DNA of 64,000 nucleotides from Ianthella basta (GCA_964019415.1 OZ025879.1:3550637-3614636); one strand, 5' to 3'; counted from the stretch's first letter, positions 13,198 through 26,779 are shown. Notes: generated by a model not told the origin, from the letters alone. A program made the numbers and translations.

Positions 13198-16100
13198 TCA
13201 ATGTCTGCAGCGTTCCATAAATGCAGTCTCCCGCATCTTTTCATACTGCTCCTCAGCACTGACGGAGAACTTTAAATACTTACTGGCATAGACCGATATG
13301 AACAGTACCACACACACACACAACAGGAGGAGCATCACAAAATAGGCAAACAGTGAGTTGGCCGTTAATGTAGCCTCTCCACAGAAGTAACACCAAAACT
13401 CTGGATGGCTTGTGTCACTCTGAGTGAGCACCACGGATCCAGCAATGAAGTACCCCAGTCCTCGCATTGCAAACAGGATGCTCATTAGCACTCCTTGCAT
13501 GTGATGTGGGGCATTGCCAGAGACAAACTCAAAACCTGTATATATACAGAGATACAACACTATGTGATAGTTAAATGCTCACCAAGAGGTGTCTCTAAGA
13601 TTTAGATCATTAGGATCCACAGCACAAAGCACCTGAGTGCCGAGTGGTCTAAATCTTTATAGATCCCGTTGCCATGGTAACATGCGTCTAAACGATGTTT
13701 CTAAACGTCGTAGACTCCCCGGGTTTGTTTTGCGCCGTGGTCTATTTCGTCTAGCCGTGTTCTAATTCAACGCGCGGCGTTCGCGCCTATGCTCTAAATA
13801 CCGATTTAGAGCATGGGCGTGGCTTAGGCCCGTGGTCTATAGCAGAGAAACTGCAGCTGCGACAACAATAGTAGCTAACTCCACAACATACGATGCAAAG
13901 GTCACTCGGCTTACTTGTTTCGTCGTCAAACAGGGCAAAGCAACAATCCGGCAGCGGCCTACGAACCAGAGCCGAGTAAGGAGCGAACTGGTTACGAGCT
14001 GGGAACAGGCTTAGGACACCGCTCTGGGAAACGCTGTGGCTGACGGGGCTGACAGTGAATAAGCTTACGTTTAGCTTACGCGCTGCATCCACTGCCGACC
14101 TTTAGAAACGTCTGCTGCGAGATGACAACCCCATAACCAAACGACGTTTTCTCGGCCATTGTCAGAAATTGCTAACTACTTCCGGAAGACGCGTGATGAC
14201 GCAAGTACTAGTAGTTAAACTGATTCGCTGCCGCTCCTTGCCCAATCGTTGGGATCTGTAACACTTAAATGCTGACCAAGAGGTGTCTCTGAAGATTTAG
14301 ACCACTCGGCACTCGGGCGCTTCGCGCCCTCGTGCCTCGTGCTCTAAATCTCAGAGACACCTCTTGGTCAGCATTTACCTATTACATAGACACCAATTGG
14401 TCAACATTTAAGTGTTACTAGCTACAAGACAAGATGCAAGATACAAGATGCAAGAACTTAGAACAACTTTTTAAACTAATTTTGGCTTGACTATGCTACT
14501 CTCACTACACCAATGTATTCCTACTGTGTTTGACAACTACCCGTCAAAACCAAAAGAGTATTCCCTGAAAATTAGCATGCATTATAACAACTAGCTGAAT
14601 ACCTGCCCTTTGGATGGGTTCCCAACGTAAGTGACAAAACTGTCTATTCATTGGGAGCACTCCATAGATTCTTTCGGTAAAACTCACTGCACACAGAATA
14701 TTCTTATGTTGATTCATTTTGTCAAAAGGAGACCAGTGGCAAAGGCACTAACCAACTAGCATCACTCCTCAGATTGCCGTATCCATGCGAACTTTGGTGT
14801 TGATTAGTGGATAAGTGAACAACCAAAACACAGTCATTACCCTATCTCTTAGGTATGGTGGCAATCGCAAAGAACACAAAGAACTTGGACAGAGCAACTT
14901 TTTCTTAAACCAAACAAGGTTACCATGGTATAATTGGGCTACATGTCTGCATACACTCACCTCCAATATTCACAAAGCATTCAGCACCTCCAAGGGTGAT
15001 AAACTGTGGCAGTAGTGTCAGTACTGAAACAGGGCTCACAGAATAATTAGCAAAACTTTCTTCATGCAATGGTTGGAATATATTTTTGACGTTATGGAGA
15101 TTTCCCGCAGCAGCAGTTGTGTTATAACGATAGACTTCAACAGCTAGTGCAGTGCCAGAGCTGAACATCGCAAACGCCAGGCCAATTCCCACCTTCATGA
15201 CAATACTCGGTGCATACGCCCCCGCACAAGGGTAAACCAGCAGGTCTAGGAGTGGTATAGTGATGAGTACTATGACAGATACAGTCACTGTCATTGGTAT
15301 GAAATGTATGTAGTTGTAGTAAGTGTTGCTGTCTTCATCATGATAACTGTGCAATGTGAAGCGTGAGGGAATGTTCAGCCGTTCACTCTGATAAATGTAC
15401 GTTGTTGTCATCTGAAGGACAAACAGGGCAGCATGTGAAAGCAACATTCAACTATCCAAAGAGATGATTGCATGCCTACATCCCACTATGAGGTGCAAGT
15501 TAAATCTGTGAGTGCAGATGAATTGCACTAAAAAATTAGGTTCTCTCTGACTTCAACTGTCCCACCTTGTGCCCACAACAGAGATGTCAATAACATACAG
15601 CTGCAATCATAACATTGAAAACCTATACTGAATAAGTATGCTTAACACAGGGAGGAAGGAAACGGAGTGTCTAACTCAATGCAAGAGGCCAGACAAAGGT
15701 GCATATTGGCTGACTCTATACCTAGACGCTAATGGCCATTCCCAGCAGAGCAGCACTGAAATTGTCCACAAACTACCCTCCTTCAGTTCTTGATGGATGG
15801 CTTGAGGGGGAGCCGTGGGTATGCAGCCAATAAATTACATTCATTGGTAGCAGACATGTAAAGTTCAAATTGCCATGTTGGGCTACTCACCATAGAGAAG
15901 ACTGCAAAGTATCCAATTAAAGTTCCTATTAAAAGTAGGACATAGAGAAATTTCTTCACTTCATCGACATATTCATCACTGAATGGTCCACCGTTGTCCT
16001 TCTTTGCACGATCTAACAGCATTTGTGGGTCCCGCCCAGTGGTTAAGAGCTGTAGCTCCTCCTCTGGAACAACCCGTGGTCTTCTGGCCTTCTTAAAACC

Positions 16101-16964
16101 CCTCTTGATCAGGTACCAAAGAACTTTAAAGACTTGTGTTAGCGGCTTTTCATCAGCTTGAGCCGGGGCATCCCAAGAATGCACCAGAAGATGAAGAACG
16201 AGACACAAAAACACAAAACCAGAAAGAATGGTGAAGGAATAAGCCAAGTGTGTGACTGAAAATATCCACGTGATGAGCACCTTTGAAAGAAGGTCACCCA
16301 GGTTCCTCGCCCAGTAGAACCAGTAGTAGTAGGAACTGATCTGGTCTCCTGACACAGCACCTTGGACGTCTACTCCGTGGAGAAGCAGGTTCACCCACAC
16401 ACAGGCCAGACCGAGGTAGAGGGGTAACTGGGCAAGGAAGACGTACGTTGCCATGATATGCCCATCGACTGTGCCCTGATGCTGACAGTGCTCTCGGACA
16501 TCTGGGTTCAAGGCGGACATGGTCGCGGTGATTAATGCAGTGCAGCATGTGGAAACAAAAATGATATTCCATCCTATAAACGTGACCCTCTTCCGACCGA
16601 ACCGTCTGCCGAAGTGTGCTACTATCCCAGCTAGGACGAACTGGAAGGCCAATATCATGATGGGTAGTCCCACGGTGTGCCTTGGTGCCCAGCACCGACT
16701 GAGGTTGAGGTGATCAATGGAGTACAGCGAGTAGCTCCCATCCACCAGACCCAGTACGGCAAACTGGAAGTAGACCGCTATGACGGCGAGGGAAGGGCGC
16801 GAGCGGAAGCGGTAGGCTGTCTTGTATCTACTGCGAAGACACGTCCACAAAGAAGCAAACGACACCATATTTGTTCTTTGCCAGAAGTCATCACACTCAT
16901 TATCACGCGACAGCTCCCCCGGCTTATCGCCGGACGAGCTGTCGCGTGATGATGACGTGCCCAT
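13198..16964 (-). CDS. SLC15/POT-like proton-coupled transporter
   Basis: Three exons, 15891-16964, 14961-15411 and 13198-13535, join in phase to give 620 residues. The protein has many hydrophobic segments, a GRRFGRKRV loop between early membrane helices, a long basic/acidic cytoplasmic loop (about residues 270-335) after the first six helices, and further helices in exons 2 and 3. This is the major-facilitator layout of the POT/SLC15 family, which moves di/tripeptides or histidine with protons across the plasma or lysosomal membrane; it most resembles the SLC15A3/A4 type. Length is near the usual 570-620. The start ATG (MGTSSSRDSSSG) precedes a Ser/Asp-rich cytoplasmic tail. The family is fairly sure; substrate and subtype are not. 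Intron 2 is filled by repeats. Confidence 0.65.
13572..14377. mobile_element. Inverted-repeat element with nested hairpin
   Basis: The left end (TAAATGCTCACCAAGAGGTG) matches the reverse complement of the right end ending at 14377 over about 35 bp. The right part, 14266-14377, is itself a near-perfect 112-bp hairpin whose arms are the same terminal sequence, with a GC-rich loop around GCGCTTCGCGCC. A further outer pair, GTAACACTTAAATG near 14258 and CATTTAAGTGTTAC near 14405, encloses the hairpin. No transposase is seen. This is a non-autonomous foldback or MITE-like element inside intron 2 of the transporter gene. Confidence 0.7.
14588..14930. repeat. Dispersed repeat family R, copy 1
   Basis: Begins CTAGCTGAATACCTGCC and contains CTATCTCTTAGGTATGG(T)GGC and GAACTTGGACAGAGCAAC blocks. 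These recur in the same order at 31386-31600 (5' part only) and 32500-32990. It is the most diverged of the three copies and lies in intron 2 of the transporter gene. Class unknown. Confidence 0.65.
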
Positions 16965-17851
16965 AAATCATGCAGCTGCGGTTGGAAATGGACTGAAGCA
17001 AGTGGACAATTCTCAGGTGAATGCAGCGCCGCGTATCCCTGTGCACGTCCATGTGAGTTGGAGAGTGCTACCTAGTGAGCAGTGTAACTGCTACTGGATG
17101 CTGCAGGCATACCGACAAGGCTGCCCTCACACTGCACTGGAGCGGCCACTAGCAGGACACTGGAGCAGCCTTGGACTAGCTCCTCCACCTGTGAGCTAAT
17201 TGTGGGACACCTACTCGCACACAATACCATTGGGTACACATTCCCAAGAAACAGCTCCACACACTTCAGAGGGTGTCCCTTTATCAGAGTGGACTACTGA
17301 ACTGGATTGGTGTGCCAGGAGTTTATGCAAAAGAGCACTTTACTTTGCTTCACTTGTCACTGTCATTGCGTCTTCAAGCTTTAGCAATAGTCTTGGACAC
17401 TGTAAGATGTAGCAACCATGAAGGTCTTCAGCAGTCAAAAAGCATTTTGTTGAACAGATTAGTAACAAAGCAGCGCGAGGACCGGTTTGGTCAAAGTGTC
17501 TTAGATTGTCCAAACAATTCCCTCCTACTTGTTCACTCAAGCGCCTTTGCCCCCAGCGTACTGTGCATGTATGCTAATGCTATTACTGTAACAGTGTTGC
17601 CACACAGTACACTCACATTGTATAGAAGAGGAATCCATTTCGTTTCCAGTATGCATGGGCTGGGATCAGACAGTGACAATGCTGCATGTCTATGCTCTTT
17701 CTTAGTTAGCATCACTTGGCAGCCATGTTGCCTTCTTTCTTCTCTTTGCATACTGTACTGTTCCCACCAGAATGGCTCACCAGTGACGCAACATGCATTG
17801 TACACGTAGCCTGATGTCCACCATCATCTTGAATGTGCACATACATACTAG
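16965..17851. other. Spacer between transporter and METTL15
   Basis: Apart from the METTL15 exon relic at 17113-17188 nothing is recognised. The upstream end should hold the transporter promoter. Open frames on the plus strand here show no recognisable protein. Confidence 0.4.
17113..17188 (-). pseudogene. Decayed duplicate of METTL15 exon 7
   Basis: On the minus strand, CTCACAG precedes GTGGAGGAGCTAGTCC and the block ends TTGTCG before GTATGC. The true exon at 18462-18528 has the same plan (ATGGAGGAGCTAATAC ... TTGTTG then GTATGC). The copy reads VEELVQG...CEGSLV against MEELIQG...CDGGRLV, with nine extra bases and an open frame. Flanking intron sequence (ACTGTGGGA near the acceptor) is also shared. 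It lies past the METTL15 stop, so it is probably a leftover of a partial duplication rather than a used exon. Confidence 0.55.
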
Positions 17852-19565
17852 CTATAAAGTGTTTGTTCTAATTACTGTTTTAATTGCAGCCCGTAGCTTG
17901 GCTGATCTTGCTCGTGGATTGCTGGACACCTCATCAGGTCCTGCAGTGATGATCTGAGCACAAGGGGCACAAAGCAGTGGCACATGTATGTAAAATCTGT
18001 GACAATGTCTCCATGCAGTAGCACCTCACTTTCCTGTGTAAGGCCTGAAATGTCCAATACACTCCTTCTGCTTGTGGTTTTGAAATCTCAGCATTGTGTG
18101 GTGTCCAGTCCTGCTGGTTTCTGTGGTTACGTAAGGCCCTCCTCCTGGCCAATTGGTAGCCCCTACTCTTTTTCTGAGAAACAAGGACCTCTGCACACTC
18201 TCCAGCCATGAAACGTTTCACAATGCGGTCCTCCAGAGAGTGATATGAAATCACTGAGTGCAGTGGGAGATACAGAGAAAAGCAGCTGGGCAATAGAGGC
18301 ATTGCTTTGCTTAGAAGTGGAGCAAACTCTGCAATATCAGTTTGTGAATGGATTTAACCCAGCAACAGTCTCAGGCACATGGACTACAAATGACCATGCA
18401 CATCCAAGTGAGACTAAGAATACTTTAAATTAAGCAGTACGAATTGCTACTTGGTGCATACCAACAAGCCTGCCTCCATCACACAACAGTTGAGCAGCCA
18501 CTGATAGTCCTTGTATTAGCTCCTCCATCTGCAAGGTGAAGGGGTGTAACTGTGGGATACACACACACACACACTGCTCTTGGGTGCATAGTCCATAACA
18601 CATCGCCATATACTTCAGAGCATAGATGACATATTGCCATGCACACACGCACACACCTCATTGTTGACAGCAATCCTGAGTGCCTGAAAGGTCCTGGTTG
18701 CTGGATGTAGCTGACGGTTCAAGGCATCCCTACATACAGGAGCATGAGTAGTAGAAAGGACAGACAAACAGGAGCTAGGACCACAGTACCTCAATATGTG
18801 CGTGCATTGTGTACGCACACAGCTACATTACAGACCAGCAGTGCTAGCTACTGGGGTCATAAAGCAGGCAGGAGACAGTAGTTACATCACCACAGGTGTC
18901 AACCATCCAAATTTAAGCGGGACATGTTCCACCTACAGGCAGACATCCTGCTCTCCGTTGCACTCCTCTGTCTGTTTTTGAAAAGAGTTCTGGTCCAAAC
19001 TAGCAATAGCCATGTACCTTTACAGCCCAGCTGAAATGAATACAGTATAGCTATATAGGTTTATAGCAAGTGACACATGTACTGTAGCACAGTATAATAA
19101 TGCTACCTGCACTCATGCATAAACGTAGTGGACTCTGTGATTCATCAATCTGTGGCCTAGAATAAGAGCAATACTTGAGAGTTTAGGAATATCAAAATTT
19201 TGCACGGCTTTCATGAGCAAAAGTGTCCTGCTTCGATCTCCAGTACTTTGGTCCTGCTTTGGTGCATTGTCAGGTTGACACCTGTCATCACACAGTGCCA
19301 CACAGCTGGTCACCCCTCCCACTCGTGTGGGCTGTGTCTCACTTGAGCCTTCTTCTGCGCTGCCACCCCACAGTCTGCTCCACTACAGTTGCCAGTTGGT
19401 GAGTGGTGGCGAAGGAGCACTTTTCACGCTCCCTTACAATAGCTTTTGCTATCACACGATGCATTCGCTCTTCACCATACTGCACAGAGCAAACCAAACA
19501 TCACTTATCAAGCTATTTACAGTAAGCATTGCTGTTGGTACGTCAACAATATGCGTGGCGGCACA

Positions 19566-19612
<47 letters not shown>

Positions 19613-19980
19613 CACACAACACACACAACACATACACTCACACACAACACACACACACACACACACACAACACACACTCACACACTCACACACAACACAC
19701 ACAACACACACACACGCAACACACACACACACACTCACACACAACACACACAGCACACACACACAACGCACACACACAACACACACACACACTCACACAC
19801 ACACAACACACACACACAACACACACACACACACACAACACACACACACACACAACGCGCACACACACAACACACACACACACACACACACACACAACAC
19901 ACACAACACACACTCACACACAACACACACAACACACACACACACTCACACACAACACACACAACACACACACACAACAC

Positions 19981-20061
<81 letters not shown>

Positions 20062-20144
20062 CACACACACACACAACACACACACACACACACACACAAC
20101 ACACTCACACACTCACACACAACACACACAACACACACACACAC

Positions 20145-20175
<31 letters not shown>

Positions 20176-20303
20176 CACACACAGCACACACACACAACGC
20201 ACAAACACAACACACACACACACACTCACACACACACAACACACACACACAACACACACACACACACACACAACACACACACACACACAACGCGCACACA
20301 CAC

Positions 20304-20342
<39 letters not shown>

Positions 20343-20374
20343 CACACACACACACACTCACACACAACACACAC

Positions 20375-20431
<57 letters not shown>

Positions 20432-21855
20432 TACAGTATGCCATTACACATATACAGAAGTACTGTATATGCACACACCTTCAACAAGCAATTAGAGAGC
20501 TGTTCCTCTGTGAACTGATTGACCAGATCTGCAGCTGTGGTGGACTGTGATGGGTCCATTCTCATGTCAAGAGGGCCACACTGGCTGAAGGAGAACCCGC
20601 GCTCTGCATCACCCAGCTGCACACACAACACACAAGGCATTCACACTGACCCATTTGCACGCAAGCCATCAGGTTGAAGGGCAATAGAAGCAGTCAAACA
20701 GTGACACGACATGACAGACCTGCATAGCAGATGTGCCAAGGTCCATCAAAACACCATCCACCATTCCAGGCCTGAAGGGTATAGTAACAGACGTATTGGA
20801 AGGGGCTGCTGAGAGAACCACTCAGCTATGACAGCATGCAGCAACACATTCCACTTCACACACATGCTCTCACACCACGACTGTCATTACATGTGAGTTG
20901 CAGCTACATCCAATAGGTTGCTCATGATTATACAAAAGAGTCAAACATTTTTCCGCTGTCCATTGCAGGTACAGTATAATGGGACACAAGGTAGCAATGT
21001 AACAAACGTCCAAGGAAATCACACAGACAGCTATGCCAACATCCATGACCTGTATAATGGCAGCTGCCCCTTAATGAAATCAAGCTGCACGTTGTCACGT
21101 GAAAGTACGCACTGTACATATGGTTGAACATGGATGCCAAGCTAACACCCTTTGGTTTAAAACATGTTTGCAAGGTAGTAGTGTCTCTACATAGCAGTGT
21201 ACCTGGGCCATGTAAGCTATAGGAGTGCCATTGTCCCTTGACTCACTGCACACCGTGGTCCTTCAGGAGATGGACTGCATCAGAAAAGGGGCCATGAAGA
21301 GGAACCAGGGACTGTCCTGGGGCGAGGTGTGCTGCATGCTCATAGGCAAACTGCAGTGCTGCTTCATCTCGGTCAATTGCATATACACACTGAGCTCCAC
21401 TCTCTGAGACGGGACGATACCCCTTCATAACAGCAAGTAGCAATCCCCCCTGCATCCATCATCATATGCATGCCCCCTACTGTCAGTTACTTAAGATGCA
21501 TTTACCTAACTAACACCACAACAAGCTGTCGGTCACAATGGCACAGTCTGCACGATGATTGCATTATTCTTAGGTTCGTTAGCTGACCAAGCAGAGACTT
21601 GGAATGTCCCCCGCTACCAAAGGTTGCATCTACGAACACACCACGGCCAGTAATAGGGCTCTCTCCTACCATAAAGCGCACAACTTGTCCCAGGAGAACT
21701 GGGACATGCCTCGCTACGCGTTTCACTGAAGGCACCATAAAACGACAGACAACTAAGAGGCATCCCACTTCAAATATGAACGTTGGAATGGGAACCGTGG
21801 ACAACATGGATGCGACGCGTATGAGTGCGTGACTGGCGGCAGGTTGACCTGACAC
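17852..21855 (-). CDS. METTL15: METTL15: mitochondrial 12S rRNA m4C methyltransferase
   Basis: A nine-exon model gives 405 residues: 21588-21855, 21247-21403, 20720-20771, 20479-20616, 19343-19479, 18657-18729, 18462-18528, 18030-18253 and 17852-17953. Human METTL15 has about 407 residues. It is the animal homologue of bacterial RsmH/MraW, which methylates N4 of a small-subunit rRNA cytidine in mitochondria. Visible signatures are HVPVLLGQVV, SAM motif I FVDATFGSGGHS, YAIDRD, DGVLMDLGTSAMQ, ERGFSF..GPLDMRMD, the YGEER segment, TRTFQALRIAVNNE, ISYHSLEDRIVKRF, and the C-terminal NPRARSAKLRAAIK. All joins keep phase. Exon 5 is separated from exon 4 by an intron holding the long (CA)n tract. The N terminus is basic and hydrophobic, fitting a mitochondrial targeting peptide. 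It is divergently paired with YLPM1. Confidence 0.93.
19561..20430. repeat. Long (CA)n tract with CAACA interruptions
   Basis: About 870 bp of CACACA broken by CAACACA, CTCACA and CGCACA variants in higher-order blocks; the pattern from about 19650 recurs from about 20085. It lies in the intron between METTL15 exons 4 and 5. Poly-His/Thr frames across it on the plus strand are not genes. Confidence 0.97.
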
Positions 21856-22075
21856 TCAAGCCGCCAGCCAGCGCAGTAGACTGCTTGGAATATATATTTT
21901 ACACAGGTTTGCGACACTTCTGTAAGTTTCTTGATGCAATTTCGTCTTAAACTGCAGATCGCTTTGTCTCATAAGTTTAATAGCTTTACTTACGGCCTGG
22001 GCCTGCCATTGGTGTAATACTGCTGATCACGTGTGCCGTACATCTGTAGGACCGCCTTCTCTGGGGTAGAAGACC
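21856..22075. promoter_or_regulatory. Probable bidirectional promoter METTL15/YLPM1
   Basis: Only 220 bp separate the METTL15 ATG (minus) from the YLPM1 ATG (plus). No TATA box is placed convincingly. Interpretation rests on head-to-head spacing. Confidence 0.45.
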
Positions 22076-25000
22076 ATGTGGGGACCGCCTGGACCGCCCC
22101 TACCGCGTCCACCACACCTCCCGGCCTGGTACCAGCCCAGGCCTCACGTAGGTCCTCCACCTCCAAACTACAACCCCTCTGTGGACGCATTATATAGGCC
22201 AACGCACCCACCACCATCAGACCCACTACCGCCGTGCCTGCCACCCATGGCCCCGCTGCCTTCACACCCACCTCCAAGGGACCCACCACCTCCACACTCT
22301 CCGCCCAGGGACATACCACAACCAAGGGCCCCACTACCGCCACACCCACTTCCAAGGGCCCCACTACCACCACACCCACCTCCAAGGGCCCCACTACCGC
22401 CACACCCACCTCCAAGGGCCCCACTACCGCCACACCCACCTCCAAGGGCCCCACTACCGCCACACCCACCTCCAAGGGCCCCACTACCGCCACACCCACC
22501 TCCAAGGGACCTACCACCACACCCACCTCCAAGGGACCTGCAACAATATGCACCTCAAAGGGACCCTTCACCACACCCACCTCCAAGGACTCTGGTAGAA
22601 CCACGCCCACCTCCAAGGGACCTACAACAATATGCACCTCAAAGGGACCCTTCACCACACCCACCTCCAAGGACTCTGGTAGAACCACGCCCACCTCCAA
22701 GGACTATTGTAGAACCACACCCATTGTCAAGGTCCTCCTGTCCACCTTCGTCAATGAATGTCCGTGCCACCACTGTCAGAGAAATGAGGCAGTCTACCCC
22801 ACCCCCTGACAGGCACCAGGACATTCCACCTCTCTTTCCATCTTCTAGCGAGGGAACTGTAACATATCCAGTGCCCCACATGCAGAGAGAGGAGGTGAGT
22901 TGTGACTCTAAGCGCTAACCTCTACATGGTGCCAGTGGACTGTGTGCCTGTGTCCTTTTGAACGGTGTGTGGCTGTCCCCCCTCCCCTCCCTCCCTCCCC
23001 TTGTGCTAGAATCCTCCCTGGCGCAGCAGCAGAGAGACCCGCCCTCCTCCTGGACCACTGGAGCACTCACGCTGGTATGATAATAGCTCGTCTTGCTCAG
23101 TAAGCAATGGTTTTCCTCCCTCTAGCTCGCGCCATTCCCCTGTGCCCAAAAGCCAGGTGTGTTCCTCACACATGTACTCTACCACTGTGTGTTGCACCAA
23201 TCTGTTGTGAGCAGTGTGTCATGTGACTCACGGACTACCATGTGTGTTGGGTCTATGACTGCCCTATCTGGGCTGCGTGCAAGCCTGCACACGGTGACTC
23301 ACAGTGTATGCCAGTGACCAACAGATTGCCTTCTCCCTTCACACCTGCACGTTTGCTTTCCTTGTGTCCCTCCCTGCAGCGTCCACCCCGCAGACAGGAC
23401 CCTGCACTACCCACGCCTGACTTGTGGACACCACATGAGCACCGTCATGAGCACCGTCATGAGCACCGTCATGAGCACCGTCATGAGCACCGTCATGAGC
23501 ACCGTCATGAGCACCATCCCGCAGATGTCGACCACACTCCAGGCGTGACCATGCCTGGAGGCACAGGGAGGCAACCCTTAACAGGCTGGTCAATCACCAG
23601 TACATGGCGTCAGTCCCCATTGGAGCGCTCACTGCCTCCTCATAGGGGGTCTCCCCCTCACAGGGAAATTTCCCTACACAGGGAATCTCCCCCACACAGG
23701 GAATCTCCCCCATATAGTCGAACTCCCCCACAATGGGAATCTCCTAGGGACAGCCCCCATCACTTTGATGATATCCCACAGTATGCACAAGGCCCAGGCT
23801 ACCCCCCACGCTCGCTGGAGAGAGAACTAAAGCGTTGCCACTCACCTCCATCCTTTGGACAGCGTGTGGGTAGACCACGATCCCCACCCTACCCTCATCA
23901 CAATTCCAGCCACACTGCCCCTCCCCCAGCCCCTCCTCCATCCCCTCCTCCAGCTCCTCCCCCAGCTCCACCCCCACCCCCACCCCCTAGGAAAATCTAT
24001 ACTATTGATGAAGTGTTGGACCCACAGAACGTGGAAAGCCCTTCTCACGTGAGTACTGAGGAGCATCATGGCTTAGCATGACAGTGGTGTTGCACATTAT
24101 AGTTCACTCTGTTGTAGAGTGGCCCCGCTGTAGGGCGGCCCCGCTGTAGGGCGGCCCCGCTGTAGGGTGGCCCCGCTGTAGAGTGGCCCCGCTGTAGGGC
24201 GGCCCTGCTGTAGGGTGGCCCCGCTGTAGAGTGGCCCTGCTGTAGGGTGGTCCCGCTGTAGGGCGGCCCCGCTGTAGGGCGGCCCCGCTGTAGGGCGGCC
24301 CGCTGTAGGGCGGCCCGCTGTCGGGCGGCCCCGCTGTAGAGTGGCCCCGCTGTAGGGCGGCCCCGCTGTAGAATGGCCCTGTTGACATACTATACCTGTA
24401 GGTGGTAATCATCTTGCGAGGCTTGCCAGGGAGTGGAAAGGGAGATGTTGCTAAAGCACTCAAGGTATGCCTATCACTCACTGTGTGTTTTGTGCTTACT
24501 GTACCTAAATGCAAGCAGTACGTACATGTGATAAATATGTTGAGCATTCACCAGTTGGTTCATCACAGTGTGTGCATGTACATACGTACATAGCATGTAG
24601 CTGTTGGTATGTTGTGTGTCTGCTGGGCTGTGTGTGCTAGAACACTCCCTCCTCTGTTCCCATGTGAAGGAGAAGGAGGCTGCTTGGAGAGGGAGAGCCA
24701 CTCGACTCCTTGCTCTGGACACATACTTCTTATTAGACACTGATGAGGATGAGGACGAACAGGATGGGGTGAATGATGGGGAAGGAGAGAAGGAGGGAGA
24801 AGAGGGGAAGGGAGTGGAGAGGAGGGAGGGAGGGAGGGAGGGGGAAGAAGAGGGGGAGGGAGTGGAGGGCGGTAGGGAGGGGGGAAAGAGGAGGAGGGAG
24901 AAGAGGGGAAGGGAGTGGAGAGGAAGGGGGAAGAAGGTGGGGAGGGAGTGGAGGGGAGGGAGGGAGGGGGAAAGCAGGGGAGGAGGGAGGGGAAGGAAGT

Positions 25001-26717
25001 GCAGGGGGAGGGGGAGGGGGTAGAGGAGGAAAAAGGGAAATAAGGTGTGTGAAGTACAACTGCAGACAAGCAGGGAGGTGTGTGTGGGAGGTGATATATG
25101 GGATCATAGACCCCAGTTTGTAGTGAATTGGAATGGCATCAGTAGAGAGGTCACTTCCGTGTGCTACTGATGTTACATGTGTATATGCATATGTACATTG
25201 CTGGCTGCTCTGGTGTGATGTGCAGGAGACCTACTATAACGAGAGGTTGGAGGAAAGCTACCGCCAGAGCATGCTCAAGAGCTTCATCAAGACCCTCACT
25301 GATGGCTTCTTCCCGGTCATTGTTCTTGAGGCAGTCAACAATAAAGTGTGTACTGCACTGTTTTTGTGGCCTTACTCTAGCACCACCTCAGTGCCCTGTC
25401 CCTCAAGTACGTATGATCTCTTCTCCTTCTGTCTCCAGGTGGCCCACTTTGAGCGGTTTTGGCAAGAGGCTAAGAAGAAGGGTTATGAGGTGTATGTTGC
25501 AGACTTGCAGGCTGGACTGGGAACATGCATCTCCAACAACAGACACCGCTTCTCAAGGCAGGAGCTAATGAATGTATGGATGCAGTGCATGCATGCACAC
25601 GCACTAACACACAGACACAGACACAGACACACGCACACACACACGCACGCACGCACACATTGTGTGTGAATGTACGTACTTTGCATTTCCTGCAGCTGCT
25701 TCACAGTTGGGAGGAGGTGCCCCCTCACTACAATGTCATGGATGTCACTTCCTCATCACACGACACTCACATTGAAGAGGTACGCCGTCACATGTGGGTG
25801 GACCCCTTGGCAGTGCAGTCCAGTCCAGCACATACACACAATACTGTACTACAGTCAGGAGGCTGTCCTGCACAGCTTGGCAGCTGCTCTGTTAGCCACT
25901 GCTCCTGGTTGCTGAGGTTGCACTTGGTGTGTGTCTGTTGTGTGCTGGTTAGTATGCCCTGTGTTGTGTCTCTGGTCAGATTGAAATGGAGGATGACAGC
26001 CAGCCATCTGGGCTCCCTCAGGAGAATGCCAGGGAGCCAGGAGAGGAGGAAGGGACTGTGGATGACACGTTGGAGGTGAGGGGGTGAGGGGAAGGGAAGC
26101 AAATTAGTTGATGGGGGTGAGGGAGGTGAGGGCATGAGAGCAGTGGAGGGTGAGGGAGGTGAGGGAGGTGAGGGCATGAGAGCAGTGGAGGGTGAGGGAG
26201 GTGAGGGCATGAGAGCACTGGGGGGTGAGGGAGGTACACTGTGTAGGAAAGGAAATGCATACTTCAGTTGGTGCTTAGATGCACAGTTTCAAATGTGCTG
26301 TGACGTGTGTAGTAAATGCACTAGTTGTATTTGTTCATACAGTACAAGTTGGTTAGTGCAGATGTCTAAGGGTGTTGTTGGCACTTGTTAGGTGAAGGTT
26401 TCCAGCAAGTGGGAAGATGCATCTGGAGAACAGCTCAGTAAGTAGCCCTGTGTGAACGCCAATCATAGTTCTGTGACTTCACATGGCATGCTCCTGTCTT
26501 TGTATATGCAGACAAGCTCGACGGTGTGTCTGCTCGTTGGCAGAGGAAGAGGAGGAGGGATGAGCAAGAAGTGAGGGAGGAGGAGGAAGCTAGTCTCCTT
26601 CAGTCCATTGAGGTGTCCGCTCCACATGGCCCTGGTGACAAGAAGAGGGTAAGCAGGATGCATACACTGTACAGCATGGCCATACTGTAGCTGACCTGTG
26701 GCTGGAGTTGATGCACA

Positions 26718-26779
<62 letters not shown>

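Noticed and set aside
19327..20550. Long poly-His/Thr open frames over (CA)n and matching poly-Cys/Val frames on the other strand
   Set aside because: They are produced by the dinucleotide repeat inside a METTL15 intron.
21990..22700. Minus-strand valine/glycine-rich frame opposite YLPM1 exon 1
   Set aside because: Reverse reading of the 27-bp coding minisatellite.
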